This document shows, piece after piece, positions 10,860-24,300 of a DNA stretch of 64,000 nucleotides (positions are counted from its first letter, which is position 1; each line of letters begins with the position of its first letter). Below the pieces are notes generated by a model. That model searched no databases. It was not told the DNA's origin and saw only the letters and a program-made list of their open reading frames with translations. Source of the DNA: Erigeron canadensis (taxonomy: Eukaryota; Streptophyta; Magnoliopsida; Asterales; Asteraceae); assembly GCF_010389155.1 (NCBI RefSeq), contig NC_057765.1, positions 21,764,980-21,828,979 of the forward strand, given 5' to 3'. A program made the position numbers and the translations under genes.

Positions 10860-13370
10860 TTAGGCCGCCTAGCTATCCTAATCCTAATCCTCTCACCTGC
10901 TCTTCCAAACCATTAAAGTAGTCCTAAACCCCTAGTCCTCTAGATAAACTCTCATTGGTCATGTCCTCCGACAGCCATTTTGGGGGAAACAAACACAAGA
11001 GTAACCTCCCCCTCGGTTTAGGCCTCTCGAGACTCAAGGCCAAAAACCCCTACGAAAGGTCACAGAGAACCAAAGTCTAAATAAAAAGTCTACTTAATCT
11101 AAAACCCATATGCCTTACCCTCGCATTCCACTACCTCTACCTGGAAGGTCCTCTAACGCATTCGGAATTCCGTACTTCCACCTCCATCTACCTACCCCTC
11201 TTCCTGTCACGTCAAAGTCCTTTGTAGCGTAGCTAAGCCACTTCTCTAGGCCAAACCCTCACAAACCTCCTTTGGCAAGGCAATATGGGAAAAGAAGACT
11301 ATCTAGGTCGCCCAAAAGTCCTACCCTAACCTAATATTCTACTCTAATCCTAGTTCTCCATGTCGTCCTATCCGACGTCATGTCCTCCGACAGGCCAAGT
11401 TCTATTAGATCCTTCGCTAATCGATCCTCCCACCTCATCTTTGGTCGTCCCCTTCTTCGTATGCCGTCCACGTGAATAGACTCCGCTCTCCTTAGTGGTG
11501 CAGTTTCATCCCTTCTCCTAACATGGCCAAACCATCTCAAGCGCTCTTCCCTTAGCTTGTTAATGATTGTCCCTACTTCAAGTTCTGCTCTAAAAACTCC
11601 CCTCGAGATCCTGTCTGCTAAGGTCTTCCCGCAAGTCCACCTTAACATCCTCATCTCAGCCACCTCTACTTGGGCCGCTTGGGCTTTCGTCATCGCCCAA
11701 CATTCTGACCCGTATAGCATAGCCGGTCTAATAGCCACTCTATAAAACTTCCCATTCAGCTTTAGCGGGATCCTCTTGTCGCACATGACTCCAGTAGCTG
11801 CTCTCCACTTCATCCATCCGGCTTGGATTCGATGTGTCACGTCTTCGTCTATCCCCCCCGATTTGTGTATCACTGATCCCAGGTATCTAAAAGACTCCTT
11901 CGGACGCAATATGCAGCCCCCAATGCTAATAACCTCATCCCCATTTTGTCTTATCTTCTGGTTATCGAAGTCACATCTAAGGTATTTTGTCTTCTCTCGG
12001 CTCACGCACAAACCATGGTCTTCAAGGGCTTCTCTCCATTTCTCTAGCCTCTGGTTTAGTTCCTCCGTCGATCTCGCTATCAGCGCAATGTCATCGGCAA
12101 AAATCACACACCACGGTAGTTCCTCCTGTAGGCCCCCGGACAGTTCATCTAAGATCAACGTAAAAAGGTATGGGCTAAGCGCCGAACCCTGGTGTAGGCC
12201 CATATCTACCGAGAAAAGTTCCGTGTTTCCCATAGGGGTTCGAACACCGGTCCTCGTCCTATCGTACATATCCCTAATAACCCTAATGTATCTCTCGGTA
12301 ACCCCTTTCGCTTATAGCGTCCTCCAAATCAACTGTTGTGGTACACTATCGTATGCCTTTTCCAAATCTAGGAAGGCACAATGTAGCGCTTTTTGTCTTT
12401 CCCTATACTTCTCCATAAGGCTTCTGGTGATGTGAATAGCCTCCATTGTCGACCTACCTGGCATAAAACCGAATTGGTTCTCTGCCACCTTTGTAACCCT
12501 TTTAAGCCTCATCTCTATCACTCTCTCCCATAGCTTCATGGTATGACTTAGGAGTTTAATGCCCCTATAGTTGCTACAACTCTGCACGTCCCCCTTGTTC
12601 TTATAGATAGGTATGACCTCGCTAAGTCTCCATTCTTTTCACATTTTTGCACTTGTCCAAATCTTGTTGAAAAGGCTTGTCAGCAAGCTTATCCCCACTT
12701 CTCCCAAGCATCTCCATGCCTCGATAGGAATTTGGTCTGGACCTATTGCTTTGTTTCTCCCCATCTTCTTTAGGGCGAGCCTTACTTCCTCTTGGCTAAT
12801 CCTCGGAGTATCGTCGTTGTTGCAGCATATGTCTGAGTGAGTACCGTGATCGATTCCTCATTCACTTCGCCCCGACTCTCTCCTATTAAACAGGTTGGCG
12901 AAGTACTCTTCCCATCTTTTCCTAATGTATTCCACCTTCACAATGCTCCGTCCGCTTTCATCCTTAATATAGATGACGTCTCCTAAATCCCTACGTTTTC
13001 TCTCCCTTGCTTTAGCAATTCTGAATATATCGTTTTTGCCTTCCTTGTAGTCTAGTTTCTTATACAGTTCTTCCTACGCTCTTTCTTTTGCTATAGCTAC
13101 AATCTTCTTTGCCTCTTTCTTGGCTTCGTAGTATCTCTGCCTAGCCAAGGACCAGTCCTCATTTGTCCCGTTTTGCTTGCTCTTGATAAGTTCTTTAAAG
13201 CAACTAAGTTTTGTCGTAACCTTGGTCTGGACCTCTTCACTGATCCACCAAGATTCCCTACTCCCATTCCGCTGACTACATGTCCCTCTTGTTTCCCCTA
13301 GTACCGGCTATGCCGTCTCCCTCAGCAGGGCCGATTCTTTTTCTTTATTCTGCTTTGTAAACCACCGTTT
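10860..13370 (-). mobile_element. RTE-clade LINE, 5'-truncated and decayed
   Basis: Minus-strand frames give a plant RTE-type reverse transcriptase. The upstream part reads KMGRNKAIGPDQIPIEAW, then NYRGIKLLSHTMKLWERVI, then FMPGRSTMEAIH. A second block (12269-11331) has MGLHQGSALSPYLFTLILDE and the catalytic FADDIALIAR, followed by the C-terminal region ending in RTTWRTRIRVEY. The two blocks are broken by stop codons (near 12305, 12640 and 12855) and the endonuclease domain is missing, so the copy is dead. About 470 bases of 3' untranslated sequence run to roughly 10860. The outer limits are approximate. Confidence 0.88.
11331..12269 (-). pseudogene. RTE LINE reverse transcriptase, C-terminal 312 codons
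   Basis: This is the longest uninterrupted part of the LINE open reading frame. It holds RT motifs with the FADD active site near codon 58 and the family's C-terminal region. It continues the frame of 12587-12312 after stop codons near 12305, so it is a fragment rather than a gene. Confidence 0.85.
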
Positions 13371-13635
13371 TAAGTTAAAAAGTTTTCTAGTCAATATTAG
13401 CATGATTTAAAAAAAGAAGATAAATATGTAAAATTACCACTTCACCCTTAAATCTATATCTAATAATTCTTTTATAAAGGCTATATGGGTGAAACTATAT
13501 CTTTTATTTTTTTTCCTTTCTTTTCATTTAAACTCAAGAATCTAATTAACTATTTCTTTTCTTATCATTTGTTTCACTTTTTATTAAACTCAAGAATTTT
13601 TTTTTCTTTTCCTTCCCAATCTAATTTTTTTTTTA
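13371..13635. other. AT-rich spacer
   Basis: Poly-T and poly-A rich sequence between the LINE and a SINE; nothing recognised. Confidence 0.4.
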
Positions 13636-13850
13636 AACGACAAATTTGGGCTCATGCCTCTTCATATACCTAACTCCAATTCCAGAGGAAGTCCATACTG
13701 GAAAAACTCATGTCTCCATTTCTGAGAGCATTTTGCTCACACCAGGATTTGAACCTAAGACCTCTCAGTCTCAGAATCCACCATATACCAATCCATCTGT
13801 TGATGAATGGTCCCTATCTAATCTTATCCTATCTAAAGTTAACTGTAAAT
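13636..13850 (-). mobile_element. tRNA-derived SINE
   Basis: On the minus strand AGGTTCAAATCCT (13756-13744) is a canonical B box, and TGGATTGGTATATGG upstream may be the A box. The body ends in GTCGTTT followed by a run of A, a typical SINE tail. The 5' limit is approximate. Confidence 0.6.
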
Positions 13851-14282
13851 TTTATCAATCCTAGATCTACAAGATGATAAAGGTTTTTCAAAGGTTTAAA
13901 TTGGAAATATGTATTGAAGCAATCTCTTTATCGTGAACTGGGTTATAATTAGTGGCAGATGTATGTGATGGGCTGATGGCCACAACACATAGATGGTCAT
14001 GTCAACCCTATAATTTTTATAAAACTTTATATTTATAATACTATTTTATTATTTTTTTAATTTAAAGGTAAATGGCAACCCCATAAATTATACACTTAAA
14101 CTATTATACCCTCAATTTAAAGTTAGTCTTCTACGGATGTACAATCTAACTTGTATAATTTTAAAAAAGGTAAAAAAGGAGAGATGTAACTACAAAAGAC
14201 GAGAGGCTAGTTATGCATTAGAAAAAGTGTTTGTTTTCATCTTACATTTAATGATGCAGATTCTTAGGATCACTGAAGTTCT

Positions 14283-14471
14283 TTGTTAAGCTTTAAAACA
14301 AAAGTCTTAAGATTGACTGAATTTTTAAGTGCAGTTTCATTGGTTTTCAAAACAAAAAAGCTTATTAAAACCTTTAGAGATGACAAACGGGATTCCTTTT
14401 CTAATGAAGTTACCAATTTTTGTGAAAAGCATGGTTTTAATGTCCATGATTTAGATATTCCTTATTATGTA
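14283..14471 (+). pseudogene. hAT-type transposase, internal fragment left of the LTR element
   Basis: The frame includes LLSFKTKVLRLTEFLSAVSL and FSNEVTNFCEKHGFNVHDLD. It resembles the stretch before the catalytic hAT dimerisation part of plant TTF-type hAT proteins, where an FCEKH-like motif is common. The reading frame runs straight into the LTR at 14472, which interrupts it. Confidence 0.6.
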
Positions 14472-16950
14472 TGTAACATCCCAATATTTTTAGGCCAATG
14501 AAAATTAACACTTATTATAGTTTTGACATTAAAATAGTTTCCCAGCATTTTATTTTGAATTCGGAGTTATTTTAGTTGGAACCTCAGCGGATAGCGGGTA
14601 TTTACCCACTAAATTAGAGAATGGGGCGTGGCACTCCTAAGAAGTGCCAGCCAAATCCTTCTTCCTTACTCATCACTTGTCCACCAACTTTTCTTCTACA
14701 TTCTTCCTAACTCTTATACTAACAAACATTAATCCTAATTCCTCATTCAATCTAAGAACCTTTCATCAAGAACAATAATAATAATCTTCTTTTATCTCAT
14801 AAAATCAACAAGTGGAGGTTTAATTATGGTGGTGGTGGCTGAAATTAGAAGGAAGAAAGGAGAAGAAAGTATGAAATTGAAACCTTAACTTATGTCTTCC
14901 ATTATTTGAGGTATTGATGCTTTAACCTAATTTTGATTCTTGCTAAATTATATTTTAGAAATTAGAGTTCTTGAATTGGAAAATTGAGGGTTTCTTTATA
15001 TTTAGTTAATTGCTATAATACAAGTTATTTAATCAAATTTAAGGTTTTTAGTTGGATTGCATGAAGGTTTTGATAAATACTAGTAAGAACAAAGTTGAAC
15101 AGATTCCGTCCCTGAGTTTGAAACGAGTTAAACACCCCCATGACAGAATTTTTCACTTGTCGAGTCCTAAAAAGAAAATGTAGGTTATTGTGTTAAGTAA
15201 ATTTTGCCACTGGAATGGGTTAAAAAGACGAAGTAGAACTCTAGATATGAATTTTTGAATTCAGAGGCGCAATGCTGATTTTTCAGCAAAACTGTTCTAT
15301 GTCTGTCATTAAAACGGGTAAAACACATTCTTGCAAGTTAATTCATATCTTGGTCACTGAATATAAAATGTACCTAAATGTGTTAAGAAGAAGTGGCCAC
15401 TGGAATGAAGTCAATATATGGTGTAGAACTCAAGTTATGGTCATTTGAAGTCAGTAAGGTCAAAACTGTTTTTGTTAAAACGACCAGAAGTCATCTTTGA
15501 AAGACAATTCACATGTTGGTCACTAAAGATAAAATGTAGATATATGTGTCTTATAAATTTGGCCACTGGAATCAAGTAAAAAGAGTAAGTAGAACTTGAT
15601 TTACGTTTGTTTGAAGGCAGCTTGGTCAAATATGAAAATGGTACTTTTTATATGAAAGTGAGTTTGGCCATATGAAAATGATATAAGAAATACATGTTAT
15701 GTGAACTAACCCAAGATTAATATAAGATTTGTAAATGATGGGTTGGGTGTTGAAATGCTAGTGATTATGGCTAGATGGCCTAGTATGTAATTGATGATCC
15801 TTTATGTGTTATGATTTGTTGCTAGGTTGAAGCATACATGTTTTGTGTTCATGCGGTCTTCTTGATTTATGATTTTGGTTGTCGCGGAGGAGGTGAGTAT
15901 TCTTGCATACCTTTATGTTTATGTTGGATCATTTGACTACATCATGTTGAAGCCTTTTGTCCATGTGTGGTGTTGACCACATCATGTTGAAGTTTATTTA
16001 TCCATGTGTGGTAATTGATGCGGTATTAGCCCATGTGGGGCATAGTGTTTTGAGGCCTAAGAACCTTCGGGGCCTAAGAACCCTGATAGCGGATCTATTG
16101 AGGCCTAAGAACCTCCGGTGGCCTAAGAACCCCGATAGATGATCATGATTATGTTGTTTAGCTTATATGGATCCATATATTGTGATTAGTGTGCAAGGTG
16201 AGCATGTACATGTGGCATGACGGTGTCATAGGTTACATGTAATAGTCCTTGTACGTGCCCTCCTTCGTATGTATAAACGTATGCAAGATTATTCACTAAG
16301 CTTTGCTTACTTTTTAGTTGTTTACCTTTTTATAGGTTGTCCTGGATGCGGAAGAAAGTTAAATAATCTAAAGATTGAAGTTAAAGTTGCTTAATGGATA
16401 TGATTGCTTTAGCTAAATGCGGATAATGGTATTGGTAATAGGACCCTTAGTGACCCCCTTTGAACTATCGGCTCATTGTACTCTTGTTATGTCGTTTTGG
16501 TAAAGATATCATGATGTCTAATGCTAGTTTCGAGCTTTGGTCATTTTAATGGGTCGTTTTGTAGTAGTAACATATTGATTTTGTTTAAATGTGTTTTGAA
16601 GAAACTCATAATCCGTAACATGTTTGGTTGACGATTTTACGAACGGGTCATGCCGAAATTTCTAATTTTTGTACGTCATCTTTTGTAATAAGTTATGGTT
16701 AAAGCACTTGTTTGAACTCTGAATTATGGTCTAGTGAGGTTTGGATTTGAGTTGGATGAGTTGTAAGTTGATGTAAGTGTCAAGATGAAGTTTTGAAAAA
16801 GTCTGAACTGGGCTCCCACTGCGGCGCAGTGGATTATCTCTGGAAAAATTGTGTTTTCGCAGTGGATGATGAAACCTCCCCCTGCGGCGCAGTAAGTAAA
16901 AAAAAAAATTCCTTATTTTTTTTTCTATTAAATCGAGTTGAGTCGTTGCA
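14472..16950 (+). repeat. 5' LTR of the Gypsy element, about 2.48 kb
   Basis: It begins TGTAACATCCCAATATTTTT and ends GTTGCA just before the primer site. It includes GGCCTAAGAACC mini-repeats (16049-16135; four copies here, three in the 3' LTR). Two full copies of a GC-rich near-palindrome (16818-16830 and 16882-16892) lie near its 3' end. Confidence 0.88.
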
Positions 16951-16952
16951 AG

Positions 16953-16965
16953 TTGGTATCAAAGC
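16953..16965 (+). other. Primer binding site of the Gypsy element
   Basis: TTGGTATCAAAGC lies 2 bases after the LTR. It matches the usual plant initiator-Met tRNA primer site TGGTATCAGAGC with one change. Confidence 0.85.
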
Positions 16966-19900
16966 CGTGGTTTAAGGGATTTAGGTATTTTATTATTACA
17001 CGGATGCCTAGACTTAAACCATAGATGTGACTTGACCTTATGTGTATAGTTGGTTTCTAGTGACGTATGAAAGTATTAAGTGAATTTTGCTTGAGATGTA
17101 TTATAATATGAAATCATAGTAATGACTGCAACATTACTATCATAGCATATTATAACAGCTCAAGCTAAAACCGTTAAATATGAAAGTATGTTAGTATGAA
17201 GCTATAGGATTGGAGACCTTGCTTGACAATGTGATTTTATTTATAGCTTGGATTGTTGATTGGTAGGTTTGATAGAAAAGCTTACATGACTAAATGATTC
17301 GTTGAGCGGTAATGATTGAAAATTTGAGTTGATTTTTGAGTATTAATATGCCATGTGATGTATGTAAAGAAATGAGAATGATAAATACATGGTAAACGTG
17401 AAATGTATGTTAAGGTGTATTTGCTTGTTGATATGCGAATGTGATCGAGCATAATTTTTTCCTGAATAATTGATTACGAGATCGTAAAAGCGAAACTTTG
17501 AAATAATTTGTAAGTTTGCGAGATGATTTGTCACTTATAAAGAAAAAGTATCTTGAGAAATTGATGAATATTGGAAGTATGCGAATGAGTTGTGATATTT
17601 TAGTGTAAGACCATTGGGTAGTGAGACCCGTGGTATCATTATTATGTTAAGAAGGCCATACGAGATATGGCGATGAGATTCAGTTGTGCAATATATGTGT
17701 TACTATAAGGTTGTAGAGTTGGAGACTCATAGTCCAATTAAGTTTGCGTTGAATATATGTTGAAAGAACATGCGAAGTATAATAAAAAGTAATTGAGTAG
17801 TAACATGTTTAAATTGGCAAGTTTAATGTAATGAATGCATGTTACATATTGGTATGAAGTCGTAAAGATTAGAAATTCTAATATAACGATGATTATTTAT
17901 GTGTGTGATAAAGGACCATACAGAGTATGGTGAATGTGATTTTGATTCATTTGTTTTTATTGAATGAGTATTTGACTACTTGATACATGATGATAGAAGT
18001 TAAGTTGGAATTGGCATAGTGAGAACATGGAGATAATATGGTAACAATGAATTTGTAAATGATAAGTATGGTAGTTATAAGAGTTAGAAACCTAATCGGG
18101 AATCCTTCGAGCCAAATTGTTTTCTTTTCTTTCGCAAGCGTGTAGTGCAATGTTTGAGAATGGTTTGGCTAAGTGTGAACGATGCCAAAATTCGTGGGAG
18201 GAAAAGGCGACTTAGTTGAATGTCCATATTTGAGTAAATGTAATTGTCTTTGGCGGTAGAAAGGAAACGGTCGACTTTTATTGGTGCTTTCGCCCGTACG
18301 TATTGATAATCGTTGCATGATAGTCTAGTCTCATGTGTTTGGATTATCGACGCCTAATGGAAATCATGGTCTATGGAAAATGTTCTTGTTGTTCAGGAAA
18401 TTCCTCAATATCTTTTCCGTTGATTTTTATCCGTTCTAGTCATTTCCGAGTGGTATAATTATCCTTTTTGATGAAATCAAAGATGGCATTATGCGCGTGT
18501 GTTTATCTTTCGTGAGCTAAAAGAGGTAACAGTCGAAGAAGCGTACCCGTCGACAAGAATCATGTTCTACTCGATCTTCTTATTACTTTAAGACGAATTT
18601 TCGTTCCTTTTAATCATCAACTTAAGACGAGCGATGAAGATGTTTCCGGAAATGCTATCTATACTTGTTTTGAGAAGTTTGAATTTGTAGTTATCCTCTT
18701 CGATTTTATCCGTGAATTTGCAAATTTTCATGAGTCTTACGAACCTCTATTGTTTCCGTTATCGTAAATGTTTTCATTGACAATGTTTATTCTAAAAGTC
18801 AACACGGCTGCTAAGTTCGTATACGCGAAGTAAAGGAGATAATATAAAAAGGGAGACTTCCCTGTCAAATTGTCAAATGAGCAGATTAAGAGAAGTGAAA
18901 TTATCTCTATCGTGTGATTACCCAGAAGAGGGATTGAGGTTGATTCGGCTTGGAATAGTGCGGTGATGAAGTGGAGACAACCTACAAGATCAATATAGAT
19001 TAGAAGTTTCGTAATTGACAGGTGATAAATGTCACTTTACTTTCTGCACTTGAAGATAGTCTCACCGTTGACTGAATTAATTAGAAACAATGTGAAGTAA
19101 GCCTAGAGAAAAGAATGAGAAGTTGAACGAACTACTAAAAGAAATCAAGAATAATCGTTCCTTTCATGTTTTAGAATCCATCGGAGTTGTTTGTACTTTA
19201 AAATTTTCGTGTTTTACCTATATACCGTCAAGTTTACCATTTGTTTTTGATCATATGAGTCTTAAAGTATTTTCTTTTCGTGACAACTGCCGAGTAAAAT
19301 GATTAACTCTTTCGAAAGATTATGTCTACGAAGTTTGGTGTCACCCGAAGAGATTGTTGTAATGAGAACCTAAGCAAACGAGGAGTCAGATTACACGAAA
19401 TATTTTCTAAAAATTTTTGCCCAAAGCGAATTTGCTCCATGAAACCTGAATACTTCTTTAGCCAGGTACAGCAAAGGTGTGTCAAGATTTAAAGAAAGGG
19501 ATGTTAGTGAGCCGAAATGAAATAGAAGGTTATGAAATATGTTAAGAGTTGCCACACTTTTGCATAAGAGAAATCCTAGCACCAAAAGTCTTATGGGAAA
19601 TGTCAATCTTTGGAAACCTTCAAGTTAAATGGGAGCACATCATGATGGACACGGTTACGAAATCTCTCAAGACGTCTGGAGACCAATCTGATTTTATCTG
19701 GTTGTTGCTTACCATTTGATGAAGAACGCGCAAACCCTACCAATTCGAATACTCACAAGTCAGGAATGGTAGTCAATTTGTGTCGAGAAAGTTGTAGCGA
19801 GGCATGGAGTTTCCGTCTTCAATGTTTCTGGCAGAAATGGACGTTTTGCTTCATGCATTTGAAGTAAATGTCAAGAAGAAATGGACAAGTTGATCTTTTG

Positions 19901-20330
19901 ATTTATGGAGAGAAGTGGAGTAACTAGAGCTGTATGACATGAGTATGGACATGATATCGACTAAGAGAGTCAAAGCGATAAGATAACAACTTAAAGAGGG
20001 TCGTGATCAGCAAGAATCTTTGGTAGATAAAAGAGTGAGACTTATTAAGATCAATTTTGGTTTTTATATAATATGGAGAGGCGTTTTACGATTCTGCATG
20101 CGAAGAAGCCAGATCTTTCTTAAATGGTTCATTCAGAATACATGCTCGAGACGACGAGATTACTGATTCTTTGGAATCATCCGTGAAACTTCCAAGAAAT
20201 TTATTCTATCTCTCAAAATTCTCGTTTTATGAAATTTTATGCCGCCAAGGTTTTACGTGTGCTTTTAAGAGGTGTTCTAATTACCATCGTTGTTGGATGC
20301 GGCTTGGATCACGAGGTCGTGATCCATTCC
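16966..20330 (+). pseudogene. Decayed gag-pol remnant of the Gypsy element
   Basis: No long open frame survives in about 3.4 kb, far less than the 5 kb or so expected. Near 19600-19820 the frames still show a Ty3/Gypsy integrase-like stretch: a WEHIMMDTVTKS segment followed by a DFIW, then a frame-shifted ARHGV-like region. A CxxC-type patch near 18180 may be a gag knuckle trace. Stops and frame changes are frequent throughout. Lineage (perhaps a chromovirus) is uncertain. Confidence 0.65.
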
Positions 20331-20343
20331 AAGTGGGGGAGAG
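20331..20343 (+). other. Polypurine tract of the Gypsy element
   Basis: AAGTGGGGGAGAG immediately precedes the 3' LTR start TGTAACATCC, the expected position for the second-strand primer. Confidence 0.8.
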
Positions 20344-20344
20344 T

Positions 20345-20870
20345 TGTAACATCCCAATATTTTTAGGCCAATGAAAATTAACACTTATTATAGTTTTGAC
20401 ATTAAAATAGTTTCCTAGCATTTTATTTTGAATTCGGAGTTATTTTAGTTGGAACCTCAGCGGATAGCGGGTATTTACCCACTAAATTAGAGAATGGGGC
20501 GTGGCATTCCTAAGAAGTGCTAGCCAAATCCTTCTTCCTTACTCATCACTTCTCCACCAACTTTTATCTACATTCTTCCTAACTCTTATACTAACAAACA
20601 TTAATCCTAATTTCTCATTCAATCTAAGAACCTTTCGTCAAGAACAATAATAATAATCTTCTTTTATCTCATAAAATCGAAAAGTGGAGGTTTAATTATG
20701 GTGGTGGTGGCTGAAATTAGAAGGAAGAAAGGAGAAAAAAGTATGAAATTGAAACCCTAACTTATGTCTTCCATTATTTGAGGTATTGATGCTTTAACCT
20801 AATTTTGATTCTTGCTAAATTATATTTTAGAAATTAGGGTTCTTGAATTGGAAAATTGGGGGTTTCTTTA
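20345..20870 (+). repeat. 3' LTR, part 1 (before the Helitron-like insertion)
   Basis: Nearly identical to 14472-14997 of the 5' LTR. Similarity ends abruptly at GGGTTTCTTTA, where the Helitron-like element starts with TC. Confidence 0.88.
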
Positions 20871-21028
20871 TCTCCCTTTCCTACTAAAGGAGCTTAAGTG
20901 ATGATCTCATTTAAGCTGATGTGTCAAATGCTTAGCCTTGACACATCATAAAGTGCACACACTTGCTGATGTCATCTATGTGATTTTGTATAATAAAAAT
21001 CTTTATAGTTTTAAATATAATAAAAAAA

Positions 21029-21230
21029 GAGTAAATTACTGAAATGGTACCTCACGTTTGGCACATATTACTGATTTCATACCTTTTCTTTCGAAATTAC
21101 GCTGATCATACCCCATGTATTCAATTATCTACTCGCACCATACTTTTCCCCAACGTCGTCATAGTGCCGTTAAAACCAAGTCACGTGAGGGATAAAAATG
21201 TAATTTCGCCACCTGCATATGCTTTTAACT
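21029..21230 (+). repeat. Left terminal inverted repeat of the MULE
   Basis: Matches the complement of 26060-26262 with few differences. It includes the shared blocks TACTCGCACCATACTTTTCC and ACGTGAGG. Confidence 0.9.
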
Positions 21231-21322
21231 CTTTTTATACCCAAATTTCATTCTCATTTACAATTTTCATACCAAAAAAACCTAATTCTAAAAACACACG
21301 ATTCAACCGATTGGGTAATTTA

Positions 21323-24300
21323 ATGGCTTGGAAAATACGACCCAAAGATGTCGATGATTATGATCTTGGCATGCTGTACGGTAAGATTCATCCTTACAAA
21401 CCCTTATTATTTTGGCTATTTTTGAAGATACTCTGTTTTATTTTATTTATTAAGTTTCTAATAAATTTATTAACTTTATCAGTATTTTTAATTTAAGTAC
21501 TACCGTTTTAAATTAATCAGTACTTTTTAATCAGTTTTTTGTTACTTATAACTTGTAGATAGGAACCCTAGCATGTTTACAATGAGAATTCGCCATGGGG
21601 GTCAGTTTAAGCATGCCAATGATGGGAGATTATACTATGAGGGTAAGTCCACATATGTAGATTATGTTGATAGTGATTGTCTATCATTCATCGAATTGAA
21701 CACAATGTTACAAGAAATGGGGTATGATTTAAAAACTATTAAAGAAATTCAATTTCAAAGACCTCATTGTGAGTTGGGTTTAGGATTGATGACTATTTTA
21801 TCTGATTTTAGATATAAACTTTATGAGAAAGCTTTTAGATGGTGAATGTAATATGGTCACTTTATTTGTTACACATTATCCAGTAGTTAGAACCAAAAGA
21901 AATGCTAGAAGATTAAGTTTAGAGCAGGCTGTTACTTTGAATGCAACATTGGTTAAGGATAATGTGGTTAATGAGACTGTATTAGATGATAATGAGCCAG
22001 AGGTTAATGTGGTAGAGGAGAATGTGCTTAATGATACTGTCTGGGATTTCTATAATGAGGCAGTGGAGAATGTGATTAAGGATAATGAGGCAGAGGAGAA
22101 TGTGGTGAAGGAGAATCCACAAGTTCAAGATGATGAGGATGTTTTAGTTGAAGTGGATAATGTGGTTAAAGATGTGGATGTAGATATGACTAATTATAGG
22201 TTAAATTTGGATGCACAAGTTGATTATGTTGGGTTGAACAACCAGTGTCAGGGCACAATGCTAGATGATCAAGAGGTGCCTGTGATAGACAATGAGGTTT
22301 TTCATAGTGATACTGATTCTGGTGGTGATGATATTGAAAGGATTAGAGAAAATAAGTTGAGAAGGTTTAGGAAGGAACAAGTAGCAGCTGGTGGTTCTGT
22401 TGAACATGCTCCATTCTATCCCACACAGACATTTGGTACTTCTGCAGAGATCAAAGAACTGATAAGAAAATATGCAGTAGAGAGTAGAAGATGCATTAAG
22501 ATTACATACAATGATAAAAGGAGGGTCAAAGCTATTTGTGAAGGTATAATGCCAGTTTTTGGTGAAGAGGATGAGGTTGTTGGGCCTGTTGAGAAGGGTG
22601 AAACTAATATTGGTGATGTTCAGAAGGGTGAAATTAATATTGGGCCAGATGAGAATGTGGGACATCCTGTTGGGCTTAAGGATAAAGGGAAAAAAGTTAT
22701 GGACACTGAAGATAGTGGGCCAGAAGGTAGTGGGCCCAAGTCAAATTTGGAGATAAAAAAGGATAAGGAATTTGGAAGTGGGAGACAACACAATTATCAA
22801 TGCCCTTGGTCAATTTATTGTAGTAAAATACCAGGAACAGAAACATGGCAAGTAAAAACATTTAAGGAAAAACATGAATGTTTGCAATCAAGAGAGATAA
22901 AACATTGTACATTTAGGTATATGTCAAACCAGATTAAAGATCAAATAGGCAGAAATCCTGAAATTCCTACAAAGGCACTCCAAGAGGAATTAGAAGCAAA
23001 ATTAGAGGTAACTGTTTCTTGGATGAAGGTTTTCAGAGCAAAAAAAAAGAGCTGCAATAGATCTGCAAGGGGATTTCCATAAACAGTATGGGGTGCTTAG
23101 GGATTATTGTGAAGAATTGATGCTGCAAAATCCAGGTACATCTGTTACTCTTGATGTTGAGCCAATGAATAATGCAGATGAGCCAACAAGACAATTCAGA
23201 AGGATATATGTCTGTTTGGGAGCACTTAAACATGGGTTCAAAGCCTGTTTAAGGGATTTGGTAGGCTTGGATGGTGCATTTATGAAAGGCCCTCTCCCAG
23301 GACAGGTTCTAACAGCTGTGGGTGTTGATCCAAATAATGGGATATACCCTATAGCATATGCTATTGTTGAAACAGAGAATAGAGAATCTTAGACATGGTT
23401 TCTTAGATGTTTGGGACCAGATCTTGACTTGGATGAAAGATGTAATTTCACATTCATATCAGACAGACAAAAGGTATTTCCTTTACTCTTTCCTTTATAT
23501 TAAACTGTATTATTTCTTTAAATCTAATAGTTAAAGTATACTATTAAATTGCTTATTAAACTTCACTTTATATTAAACTGTATTATTTCTTTAAATCTAA
23601 TAATTAAAGTATACTATTAAATTGTTTATTAAACTTCACTTTATATTAAACTGTATTAAACAGGGTATAATTCAAGCAGTTAGCAATGTATTCCCATTTG
23701 CTGAACATAGATATTGCCTCAAACACATTCATGAAAATATGAAACTATATTGGAGAGGAAAGGCTTATAAAGACATTCTATGGAGATGTGCAGTGGCAAC
23801 CACAGTCCAGCAGTTTGAAAACCATATGTAAGAAATGAAAAACCTTAATGTAGATGCCTTTAACTGGTTGAGCAAAATTCCACCCAAGCACTGGGCAAGG
23901 TCACACTTTTCTGGTATGGTTTTATGGTTTCCCTTATATGTATTTACCTTTAAGTATTTAGGGAAAAATGTCAAACATATATATACTTAAAATTGACAGG
24001 AAGGTGTAAGTCAGACATGTTGTTGACCAATCTTTGTGAAGTTTTAAACAAAGAGTTAGTGAAGGCCAGAGACAAGCCTATTATTGCATGCATAGATTTC
24101 ATTAGGGAGTATTTTATGAAGAGAATTGTGACTGTACAGAAGGTCATTGAGAAAAGTAAGGGTCTACTTACACCTGCTGCAACTAAGTTAATGAAGGTGA
24201 TAATGAAAGAGGCACATGCTTGCAAGACAATTTGGAATGGTGGTGACAAATACCAAGTTCATGAACCTTGGGGTGAACAAGTTATTGTGAATACCACCAC

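Noticed and set aside
11776..12435. A 219-codon plus-strand open frame
   Set aside because: It is the antisense shadow of the RTE LINE reverse transcriptase, which has real family motifs on the minus strand.
13744..13756. tRNA gene suggested by a perfect B box
   Set aside because: No cloverleaf or anticodon arm can be formed; A-rich tail and body fit a SINE. The same applies to 7427-7438 and 60544-60556.
22261..22665. A 134-codon minus-strand frame inside the MULE
   Set aside because: Shadow of the acidic linker of the transposase on the plus strand.
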